13,770 nucleotides of DNA from JAVBLT01 sp031553315. Lineage in GTDB: Bacteria > Verrucomicrobiota > Kiritimatiellia > RFP12 > DVOR01. The DNA lies in NCBI GenBank assembly GCA_031553315.1, contig JAVBLT010000044.1, forward strand, positions 1-13,770, in the 5' to 3' direction. Shown in pieces: positions 1-5,816 of this stretch. Every line of letters begins with the position of its first letter. The stretch's first letter is position 1. The position numbers were made by a program, and so were the translations under genes. The notes below the pieces were generated by a model. The model did not search any database. It was not told the origin of the DNA and saw nothing but the letters and a program-made list of their open reading frames with translations.

Positions 1-171
1 TGATTAGAGCATGTTTCGATTGATCTTTCCGCTTTTTCTTGGTGCTTTTTGTTTTTGAACTTCACCCTTTCAGATCGCCGTAGCGTTGCTACGGCTCACT
101 TCAAGCGTTTGTCAAAACCAAAATTCACCTTCGCAAAATCCGGAAATCTCATTCGAAACATGCTCTAATCA
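1..171. mobile_element. 171-bp palindromic miniature element (MITE-like), 19-bp terminal inverted repeats
   Basis: Bases 1-19 (tgattagagcatgtttcga) are the exact reverse complement of 153-171. The centre is a perfect hairpin, gccgtagc (77-84) / gctacggc (88-95), whose loop midpoint at 86 is exactly the midpoint of the whole element. Between centre and ends the arms are imperfectly complementary (shared blocks such as tttccg and ggtg). There is no open reading frame of note, and it is more AT-rich than its neighbours. This is the architecture of a non-autonomous miniature element or REP-like palindrome. Because the window starts at its first base, the left flank and any target duplication cannot be seen. 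The GAGCATGTTT end with TA next to it recalls some IS5-family termini, but that is from memory and weak. It could also help end minus-strand rlmN transcription. Confidence 0.7.
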
Positions 172-194
172 GCGTTTCCTTAACATGACGCCGT

Positions 195-1304
195 TCATTC
201 GCTTACAGATTCGATCTGTTCGGTTTGAGTTGTGTTGAATCTCGGAACGGAGTGCATCCGTAAAGGGGTGTGGCGGAGGCGGAGCTGGCCGCAGGCGGCG
301 TCGGCCTGTTTGCCGCGGGAGCGGCGGAGGGTGGTGTTGAGGCCGGCTTTGAGGAGGTGGTCGAGGAAGGCGAGGCAGGTGGGGTGCGAGGGGGTCTCGC
401 CGCTGAATTCGGCGACGGGGCTGAGGGGGATGAGGTTGACGCGGACTTTGTAGGGGCGCAGGAGGGCGATGAGGAGGCGGGCGTGTTCGGGGGCGTCGTT
501 GATGCCTTTGACGAGGGTGTATTCGAAGGTGACGATGCGGCCGGTCTTGCGGGTATATGCGTCGCACGCGGCGATGAGCTGGGCGATGGGCCAGCGGCGG
601 TTGACGGGCATGAGGCGGTCGCGGATGGCGTCGCTCGGGGCGTGGAGGGAGACGGAGAGCTCGAACTGGAGGCCTTCTTCGGCGAGGCGGAGGATGCCGG
701 GGACGACGCCGCAGGTGCTGATGGTGATGTGGCGGGCGCCGATGTTGAGGCCGGTCTGGGCGTTGAGGATGCGGAGGGCGCGGAGGGTGTTGTCGTAGTT
801 GTCGAAGGGTTCGCCCATGCCCATGACGACGATGTTGTTGGGCAGGAAGCGGGGACTCTGGGGCTGTTCGGCGCGGATGGCGCGGGCGACGGTCATGACT
901 TGGCCGACGATTTCGGCGGCGGTGAGGTCGCGGCGGCTGCCGAGCTGGCCGCTGGCGCAGAAGGCGCAGCGGAAGTTGCAGCCGACTTGGGTGGAGATGC
1001 ATTGGGTGACGCGGTTGTCTTGTGGGATGTGGACGGTTTCGATGGTCTCGCCGTCGGGGCAGGCGAGGAGGAATTTCTGAACGCCGTCGGCGGATTTGGT
1101 TCGGGCGGTTTCGCGCAGGGGTGTGAGGGGGTATTCGCGGGCGAAGTGTTCGCGGATGGGGTGGGGGAGGGTGGTGAGGGTGGCCCAGTCGGCGGCGAAA
1201 TCGGTGTAGAGGCCTTGGAGGATCTGTTTGGCGCGGAAGGGGGGGAGGCCGGCGGCTTTGCAGTGGGCGGGCCATTCTTCGGGGAGGATGCCGTAGGCGT
1301 GCAT
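195..1304 (-). CDS. rlmN: RlmN, dual-specificity 23S rRNA/tRNA adenine-C2 methyltransferase
   Basis: Radical SAM enzyme that methylates C2 of A2503 in 23S rRNA and, in characterised bacteria, A37 of some tRNAs. The 369-residue protein shows the family's landmarks: the cluster CxxxCxxC at Cys109, Cys113 and Cys116, MGMGEP at 161-166, STCG near 196-199, SLHAP near 219-223, and the AACGQ motif whose Cys338 matches the methyl-carrying cysteine of E. coli RlmN (Cys355). Cys102, seven residues before the cluster, matches the partner Cys118. Both mechanistic cysteines are therefore present. The start ATG overlaps the stop of the DUF362 gene as TAATG, so translation is probably coupled; no strong Shine-Dalgarno is visible. 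The roughly 25-residue tail after the conserved core has no obvious match and ends 23 bp from the palindromic element. The coding strand is very rich in C at third positions. Length is normal for the family. Confidence 0.95.
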   Translation of the reverse strand: MHAYGILPEEWPAHCKAAGLPPFRAKQILQGLYTDFAADWATLTTLPHPIREHFAREYPLTPLRETARTKSADGVQKFLLACPDGETIETVHIPQDNRVTQCISTQVGCNFRCAFCASGQLGSRRDLTAAEIVGQVMTVARAIRAEQPQSPRFLPNNIVVMGMGEPFDNYDNTLRALRILNAQTGLNIGARHITISTCGVVPGILRLAEEGLQFELSVSLHAPSDAIRDRLMPVNRRWPIAQLIAACDAYTRKTGRIVTFEYTLVKGINDAPEHARLLIALLRPYKVRVNLIPLSPVAEFSGETPSHPTCLAFLDHLLKAGLNTTLRRSRGKQADAACGQLRLRHTPLRMHSVPRFNTTQTEQIESVSE

Positions 1305-2404
1305 TAGAGGGTTACCAAATTATACTGGCGGGTGCCGAGGTTGAGGCGTTCGGCGTGGTCGATGGCGGAGCGCCAGTTGGTGACGGGGTGGAGGGTGTTG
1401 AAGTGGTCGCCGGTGGAGGGTTTGTCGAGGGCGGAGCCGGGGCAGGGGAGCTGGGTGTTGCAGAGGTCGGCGCAGGCCTGGTCGAGGGCGACGGGGTCGA
1501 AGGAGGCGAGCATGCCGATGTCGGGGATGATGGGGAGGTCGTTCTCGGCGTGGCAGTCGCAATAGGGGGAGACGTCGCAAATGAGGCTGATGTGGAAGCT
1601 GGGGCGGCCTCGGACGACGGCGGCGGTGTATTCGGCGATGCGGGCGTTGAGGTGGTCGGTGGCGAGCCAGCCGTTGGGTTCGATGGCGTCGGCGGGGCAG
1701 AGGGCGATGCAGCGGCCGCAGCCCACGCAGAGGGTGTGGTCGATGGCGGCTTTTTTGTCGGCGAGGGTGATGGCGCTGAGGGCGCAGTTGCGGGCGCAGA
1801 GGCCGCAGCCGATGCATTGGGCGGTGGCGACGGTGGGTTTGCCGTCGCAATGCATTTCCATTTTTCCGGCGCGGGAGCCGCAGCCCATGCCGATGTTTTT
1901 GAGGGTGCCGCCGAAGCCGGTGAGCTCGTGGCCTTTGAAGTGGGTGAGGGTGATGAGGATGTCGGCGTCCATCACGGCGCGGCCGATTTTGGCGGCTTTC
2001 ACAAACTCGCCGTCGGGCACGGGCACGGCGATTTCGTCGTTGCCTTTGAGACCGTCGGCGATGATGACGTGGCAGCCGGTGGAGAAGGGGGTGAAGCCGT
2101 TTTCGTAGGCGGTTTCGATGTGTTCGAGCGCGTCTTTGCGGCGGCCGGCGTAGAGGGTGTTGCAATCGGTGAGGAAGGGTTTTCCGCCTTTTTCTTTGAT
2201 GTAATCGGCGACGACTTTGGCATAATTGGGGCGCAGGTAGGAGAGGTTGCCGGGTTCGCCGAAGTGGATTTTGACGGCGGTGAAGCGTTTGTTGAAATCG
2301 ATGGCGCCCATGCCGGCTTTGTCGATGAGGCGGCGGAGCTTTTGAAGCAGGTTTTCGGCGGCGGTGGTGTGGAAATCGGTAAAGTAGACGTCGGCTTTTT
2401 TCAT
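1304..2404 (-). CDS. DUF362 domain protein with two 4Fe-4S ferredoxin motifs
   Basis: Cytoplasmic iron-sulfur protein of the DUF362 family, 366 residues from the chosen start. The N-terminal DUF362 part includes VKIHFGEPGN near 44-53 and the stretch LTHFKGHELTGFGG around 153-166. Two ferredoxin motifs follow: Cys197, 200, 203, 207 and Cys226, 229, 232, 236, each CxxCxxC with a fourth Cys. The C-terminal part returns to DUF362 with SPYCDCH (279-285), PDIGMLASFDPVALDQA (294-310) and several extra cysteines. Its substrate is unknown; an electron-transfer or redox role is inferred from the clusters. I chose the ATG at 2404 because AAGAGG sits about ten bases upstream. An in-frame ATG at 2440 lies inside a candidate -10 box (TATGAT) and has no ribosome site. 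The stop overlaps the rlmN start (TAATG), making a two-gene operon. Confidence 0.88.
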   Translation of the reverse strand: MKKADVYFTDFHTTAAENLLQKLRRLIDKAGMGAIDFNKRFTAVKIHFGEPGNLSYLRPNYAKVVADYIKEKGGKPFLTDCNTLYAGRRKDALEHIETAYENGFTPFSTGCHVIIADGLKGNDEIAVPVPDGEFVKAAKIGRAVMDADILITLTHFKGHELTGFGGTLKNIGMGCGSRAGKMEMHCDGKPTVATAQCIGCGLCARNCALSAITLADKKAAIDHTLCVGCGRCIALCPADAIEPNGWLATDHLNARIAEYTAAVVRGRPSFHISLICDVSPYCDCHAENDLPIIPDIGMLASFDPVALDQACADLCNTQLPCPGSALDKPSTGDHFNTLHPVTNWRSAIDHAERLNLGTRQYNLVTL

Positions 2405-2435
2405 GCGGGCGAACCTCTTGTTGGGATTGGGGTGT

Positions 2436-2464
2436 ATCATACGGGAAACGCTCGAAAGAGGGAA
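2436..2464 (-). promoter_or_regulatory. Candidate promoter for the DUF362-rlmN operon
   Basis: On the minus strand, TTCCCT (-35) is followed after 17 bases by TATGAT (-10, five of six consensus). The expected start of transcription is about 25 bases before the ATG at 2404. The -10 box covers the alternative upstream ATG, which argues for the downstream start. The -35 box is weak. Confidence 0.45.
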
Positions 2465-2474
2465 GCCTAATTGT

Positions 2475-2504
2475 TTGCCTTTTCCGGGGGGAATCTGCTA
2501 TGCT
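2475..2504 (+). promoter_or_regulatory. Candidate promoter for the radical SAM operon
   Basis: TTGCCT (-35) and TATGCT (-10) are separated by 18 bases, upstream of the strong ribosome site AAGGGAGG at 2518-2525. It lies back to back with the minus-strand promoter, so both operons are served from a 129-bp intergenic region. No clear operator palindrome is visible. Confidence 0.4.
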
Positions 2505-2533
2505 GAGGGTTTTCTTTAAGGGAGGCGGTTTTT

Positions 2534-3547
2534 ATGCTTGAAGATTTGAAGGTGATTGCGTGGGAAACGACCCGGCGCTGTCCGCTCGCCTGCCGCCACT
2601 GCCGGGGAGCCTCGCGCGACTGCGACTATGAAGGCGAGCTTTCGACCGCCGAGTGTTTCAGGGTGATGGATTCGATCGCCGCCCACGCCAGGCCCATGAT
2701 TATTTTCACCGGGGGCGAGCCGATGTACCGCGCGGATCTGCCGGAGCTCGTGCGTTACGCCGCGGCGAAAGGCTTTCGGGCGGTGCTTGCGCCGTGCGGC
2801 CTTTTCGCCACGCCCGAACGCCTCGCCGAGCTGAAGGCCGCCGGCATTCAGATGATGAGCCTCAGCGTCGACGGGCCCACCGCCGAGCTGCACGATGCCT
2901 TCCGCGGCGTGCCCGGCGCCTTTGAACACGTCCTCTCCGCGATGGCCGCCGCCCGCGAAGCGGGGCTCCCCTTTCAGATCAACACCACCGTGACTCGCCA
3001 GAGCGCGGCATGGCTCCCCGCGATGCGCGATTTCGCGCTCGAACAGGGCGCGGCCCAGCTCGATTGCTTTTTCCTGGTGCCCGTGGGCCGCGGCGCTGAG
3101 CTGCGCGAGATCGCCCTCTCGCCCGATGAGACCGAGCGCGTGATCGAAGGCCTGCTGCGGATGGATGCCGAAGGCCCGCTGCACGTTCATCTGACCTGTG
3201 CGCCGCAGGTTGTGCGCATTGCCCGCCGCCTCGGGCTGCCTCCGCGCCCGGGGAAGCGCCCTGTGACCGGGTGCATGGGCGGGAAGAGCTTTACCTTTAT
3301 TTCCCACCGCGGGGAGCTGCAGCCTTGCGGGTTCTTTGCGCTGCCCTGCGGCAATCTGCGCGAGTTCAACTTCGATTTCGCCGCCGCCTACGAAGCGAGC
3401 AGCGTCTTCGCCGAGCTGCGCGGCGGCCCCGTGCGCGGCCACTGCGGGATCTGCGGCTTTCGCGAGAGCTGCCGGGGGTGCCGGGCGCGGGCGTTTGCCC
3501 AGAGCGGCGATTATCTGGGGCAGGAACCGGGGTGCCGTTTCGCGTAG
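2534..3547 (+). CDS. Radical SAM/SPASM protein, AhbC/AhbD/NirJ-like
   Basis: A 337-residue radical SAM enzyme with a SPASM-type C-terminal domain. The radical SAM cluster is CxxxCxxC at Cys16, 20 and 23, followed by TGGEP (59-63), a SLSVDGP segment (109-115) and PFQINTTVT (146-154). The C-terminal domain has a cysteine set for auxiliary clusters: Cys222, 247, 265, 272, 304, 307, 313, 316 and 334, with the pattern GCMGG, QPCGF and CRGCRARAFA. This wording strongly resembles the enzymes of alternative heme (AhbC, AhbD) and heme d1 (NirJ) synthesis, which decarboxylate or remove side chains of tetrapyrroles. No other heme gene is in view, so the substrate is uncertain, and it could instead act on a peptide or another cofactor. 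The start is supported by AAGGGAGG eight bases upstream. It is the first gene of a five-gene operon; unlike feoB it mixes G and C at third codon positions. Confidence 0.88.
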   Translation: MLEDLKVIAWETTRRCPLACRHCRGASRDCDYEGELSTAECFRVMDSIAAHARPMIIFTGGEPMYRADLPELVRYAAAKGFRAVLAPCGLFATPERLAELKAAGIQMMSLSVDGPTAELHDAFRGVPGAFEHVLSAMAAAREAGLPFQINTTVTRQSAAWLPAMRDFALEQGAAQLDCFFLVPVGRGAELREIALSPDETERVIEGLLRMDAEGPLHVHLTCAPQVVRIARRLGLPPRPGKRPVTGCMGGKSFTFISHRGELQPCGFFALPCGNLREFNFDFAAAYEASSVFAELRGGPVRGHCGICGFRESCRGCRARAFAQSGDYLGQEPGCRFA

Positions 3548-3559
3548 GGTTGCTCATTC

Positions 3560-4432
3560 ATGATTCCACTGGTTTTACTTTCAGCGGTTCTGCTTTCTTT
3601 TTACGATCTGGCGAAGAAGGCCGCCGTGCGCGGCAATGCCGTGATGCCGGTGCTCTTCTGGTCGAACCTCGCAGGGTGGGTGTGTGCCGCGTTCTGGCTG
3701 CTGTGCCTTCGCCGCCTTGCGCCGGCCTTCTCCGTTTCGCCCGCTTTCCACGGCTGGGTCGCGCTCAAGGCGGCGCTGGTGGGCGCGAGCTGGATCTTCA
3801 TGTATTACGCCATGCGGATGCTGCCGGTCTCCACGGTCGCGCCGCTGCGGGCGACTGCCCCGTTTTGGACGCTGCTGGGGGCGCTTCTCTTCTTCGGCGA
3901 AGCACCCACCCTCCTCAAAGGCGCCGGCATGGCGCTCGTGCTCGCGGGCTACGGCTGTTTCTCCCTCGCCGGGCGGGCCGAGGGAATGGTCTTCCGGCGC
4001 CACCGCGGCGTATGGCTCGCCTTCGCCGGCACGATTCTGGGCGCCGCCTCCGGGCTTTACGACAAATTTCTCCTCCAAACCCTCGGGCTCGACCGCTTTT
4101 CCATGCAGTTCTGGTTTTCGTTTGACCTGGTCGCGCTCATGGGGCTCTGGTGGTGCGCGCAGCGGGCCGCCGGCCTGAACCGCACGCCCTTTCAGTGGCG
4201 CTGGCCGATTCTCTGGGTCGGTCTCTTTCTCATCGCCGCCGACATGGCGTATTTCAAAGCCCTCAGCTTCGACGGCGCCGCCATTTCCCAGGTTTCGCTG
4301 ATGCGCCGCTCCGGTGTGGCGCTGACCTTCTGGCTGGGTGTGCTTCTTTATAAGGAGAGGGTCACGCCGTGGAAGGTGGCCGGGCTTGCGGCGCTTTTGG
4401 CGGGCGTGGCGATTCTCTGCTGGAAGCCGTAG
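3560..4432 (+). CDS. EamA/DMT-family transporter, about ten membrane helices
   Basis: A 290-residue inner-membrane protein built from two repeated EamA halves (about 1-135 and 150-288), the usual architecture of drug/metabolite transporter superfamily permeases. Each half ends in the family's signature: PVSTVAPLRATAPFWTLLGA (about 89-108) with a following glycine-rich helix in the first, and GAAISQVSLMRRSGVALTF near 236-254 followed by ERVTPWKVAGLAALLAGV in the second. The substrate cannot be predicted; members export metabolites, amino acids or import small solutes. The start is 12 bases after the radical SAM stop, with only a weak GGG-type ribosome site, so it probably depends on readthrough from the upstream gene. 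The second residue block already enters the first helix, which supports this start. No truncation is visible. Confidence 0.88.
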   Translation: MIPLVLLSAVLLSFYDLAKKAAVRGNAVMPVLFWSNLAGWVCAAFWLLCLRRLAPAFSVSPAFHGWVALKAALVGASWIFMYYAMRMLPVSTVAPLRATAPFWTLLGALLFFGEAPTLLKGAGMALVLAGYGCFSLAGRAEGMVFRRHRGVWLAFAGTILGAASGLYDKFLLQTLGLDRFSMQFWFSFDLVALMGLWWCAQRAAGLNRTPFQWRWPILWVGLFLIAADMAYFKALSFDGAAISQVSLMRRSGVALTFWLGVLLYKERVTPWKVAGLAALLAGVAILCWKP

Positions 4433-4467
4433 CGTATTTTTGATAGCCTATAACACAAGGAGAGCGT

Positions 4468-5214
4468 ATGAAAGCGTGTGCCGCGAGAAAAATCCGAACC
4501 TGTTTTCTGCTGGGCGTGGTCATTTCCATGCCGATGATCGCTTCCGTGTACATCTTCAACTGGATTCTCGGCCTCGCCACCGGCTGGTTTCCCCGCAACC
4601 TGCCCTTTATTAAAGATTTGAACATCAAGCCGATCGTCTACGAAAAAAGCATGCAGGTGCTGGCCATTGTGGTGATGTTCCTGCTCTTTTGCCTCATGGG
4701 CTGGATCGCGCAGCACTTTCTGGGCAAACGCCTCTACCGGCTCACCGATTTGCTCTTTTCGCGCGTGCCGGTGGTCAAAACGATTTATCTTTTCATCCGG
4801 CAGGTGTGCGAGTGGGTGGCCAAACGCAAAAACTCGGTGTTCCAGGAAGTGGTGCTGGTCGAGTATCCGCGCAAAGGATTGTATTCGGTGGCCTTTGTCA
4901 CCGCCAGCCTGCCGCCCGATTCGCCGACCCGTGTGGCGCTGGCGCGAAGCAAGGGCGTCACGGTGGAGACCTTGGGCGAGGTCGTCAACCTCTTCATCGC
5001 CACCACGCCGAACCCCACCTCGGGCATTTACCTGGTCGCCCCCCGAAGCGAGCTGATTCAAGTGGGCATGGATACCGCTACAGCCATCAATCTGGTGATG
5101 TCGGCCGGAGCCATTTCACCGGCCGCGACCGCCGCTGCGGCGGCAGACCCCATCGGCGACCTGCTCAAAACCTGGGAATGCGCTGAATCCGAAGCCCGGG
5201 AGGAAAAGAAGTAA
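4468..5214 (+). CDS. DUF502 family membrane protein
   Basis: A 248-residue protein of the DUF502 family, whose biochemical role is not established. Two membrane helices are visible at about 12-36 and 63-85. The soluble part carries the family's fixed words: VPVVKTIY (100-107), VLVEYPRKG (129-137), TTPNPTSG (179-186) and LVMSAG (209-214). The C-terminal 30 residues are alanine-rich and then charged (ending EAREEKK), probably disordered. AAGGAGAG lies just upstream of the ATG and fixes the start. The gene is 35 bases after the transporter, and its stop overlaps the next start as TAATG, so it belongs to the same operon. Related plant proteins (LIKE-COV) affect vascular patterning, which says little about a bacterium. 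Confidence 0.85.
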   Translation: MKACAARKIRTCFLLGVVISMPMIASVYIFNWILGLATGWFPRNLPFIKDLNIKPIVYEKSMQVLAIVVMFLLFCLMGWIAQHFLGKRLYRLTDLLFSRVPVVKTIYLFIRQVCEWVAKRKNSVFQEVVLVEYPRKGLYSVAFVTASLPPDSPTRVALARSKGVTVETLGEVVNLFIATTPNPTSGIYLVAPRSELIQVGMDTATAINLVMSAGAISPAATAAAAADPIGDLLKTWECAESEAREEKK

Positions 5215-5816
5215 TGCGAATCTATGTGGATTTCGACGATGTGCTGTGTGAAACCGCCCAGGGCCTGCTGGTGCTTGCCAACCGCCTCTTCGCGCGCGAC
5301 GTGCTTTACCGCAACGTCCGCGATTTCGACCTCAAGGTCACCTTTTCGCTTTCCGACGACGAATACCTCCACCTCATGGCCGAAGCCCACACCCCCGAAT
5401 TCCTCCTCGGCCTCGAAGAAACCCCCGGCGCCGTCGCCGTGATCAACGCCTGGCTCGCCGAAGGCCACGATGTAGTCATCGTCACAGGCCGCCCGGTTTC
5501 GACCGCCGCCAGTTCGCGCCAATGGCTCGCCGGCCGCGGCCTTCAGGGCACGGGCCTCATGCATGTGGATAAATACGGCCGTTTCCGCCACTGGCCGCTC
5601 CCCGCCGGCGAACACCGCGCCTTCTCCGCCGACGAATTCAAAAAGGAACATTTCGACTGGGCCGTTGAAGACGCCCCAGCCGGTCTCGACCTCCTGCGCG
5701 CCATGCCCGGCGTGAAACCCATCGTCTTCGACCGCCCGTGGAACGCGGATTATCCCGCCACCCCGCCCCTGATCCGGTGCGACAGCTGGCGCAAAATCGG
5801 CGAGATTGCCGGATGA
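5214..5816 (+). CDS. Small HAD-superfamily phosphohydrolase, 5'-nucleotidase (NT5C)-like
   Basis: A 200-residue cytosolic HAD-fold enzyme. Motif I is VDFDDVL with nucleophile Asp6 and acid/base Asp8; motif II is IVTGRP with Thr91; a motif III lysine is at 143 or 144 (DEFKKEHFDW); motif IV is VEDAP with Glu152 and Asp153. All four catalytic motifs are present, so it should be active. The DFDDVLCETA opening and the compact cap inserted after motif I resemble 5'(3')-deoxyribonucleotidases, but the substrate is inferred only from that likeness; other small phosphomonoesters are possible. The start overlaps the DUF502 stop (TAATG) with GGGAGG ten bases upstream, and the stop overlaps the next start (ATGA). 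Coding is therefore tightly coupled to both neighbours. Confidence 0.8.
   Translation: MRIYVDFDDVLCETAQGLLVLANRLFARDVLYRNVRDFDLKVTFSLSDDEYLHLMAEAHTPEFLLGLEETPGAVAVINAWLAEGHDVVIVTGRPVSTAASSRQWLAGRGLQGTGLMHVDKYGRFRHWPLPAGEHRAFSADEFKKEHFDWAVEDAPAGLDLLRAMPGVKPIVFDRPWNADYPATPPLIRCDSWRKIGEIAG

Noticed and set aside
270..1307. Long plus-strand open frames of Gly/Ala/Asp/Glu-rich protein opposite rlmN, and similar frames opposite DUF362, U32 and feoB
   Set aside because: They are antisense shadows created by C-rich third positions; composition is extremely low in complexity and no family is recognisable, while the opposite strand encodes clear enzymes.
2405..2440. Upstream ATG (2438-2440) adding 12 residues to the DUF362 protein
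   Set aside because: It lies inside a good -10 box, has no ribosome site, and the added residues are not part of the family's usual start.
4449..4454. TATAAC as a -10 box before the DUF502 gene
   Set aside because: Transcription would begin inside the ribosome-binding site and no -35 is evident; the gene fits the upstream operon.
5738..5812. Longer start for the U32 protein
   Set aside because: It would overlap the HAD gene by 79 bases; the ATGA junction at 5813 leads straight into the conserved LLAPAGG start.
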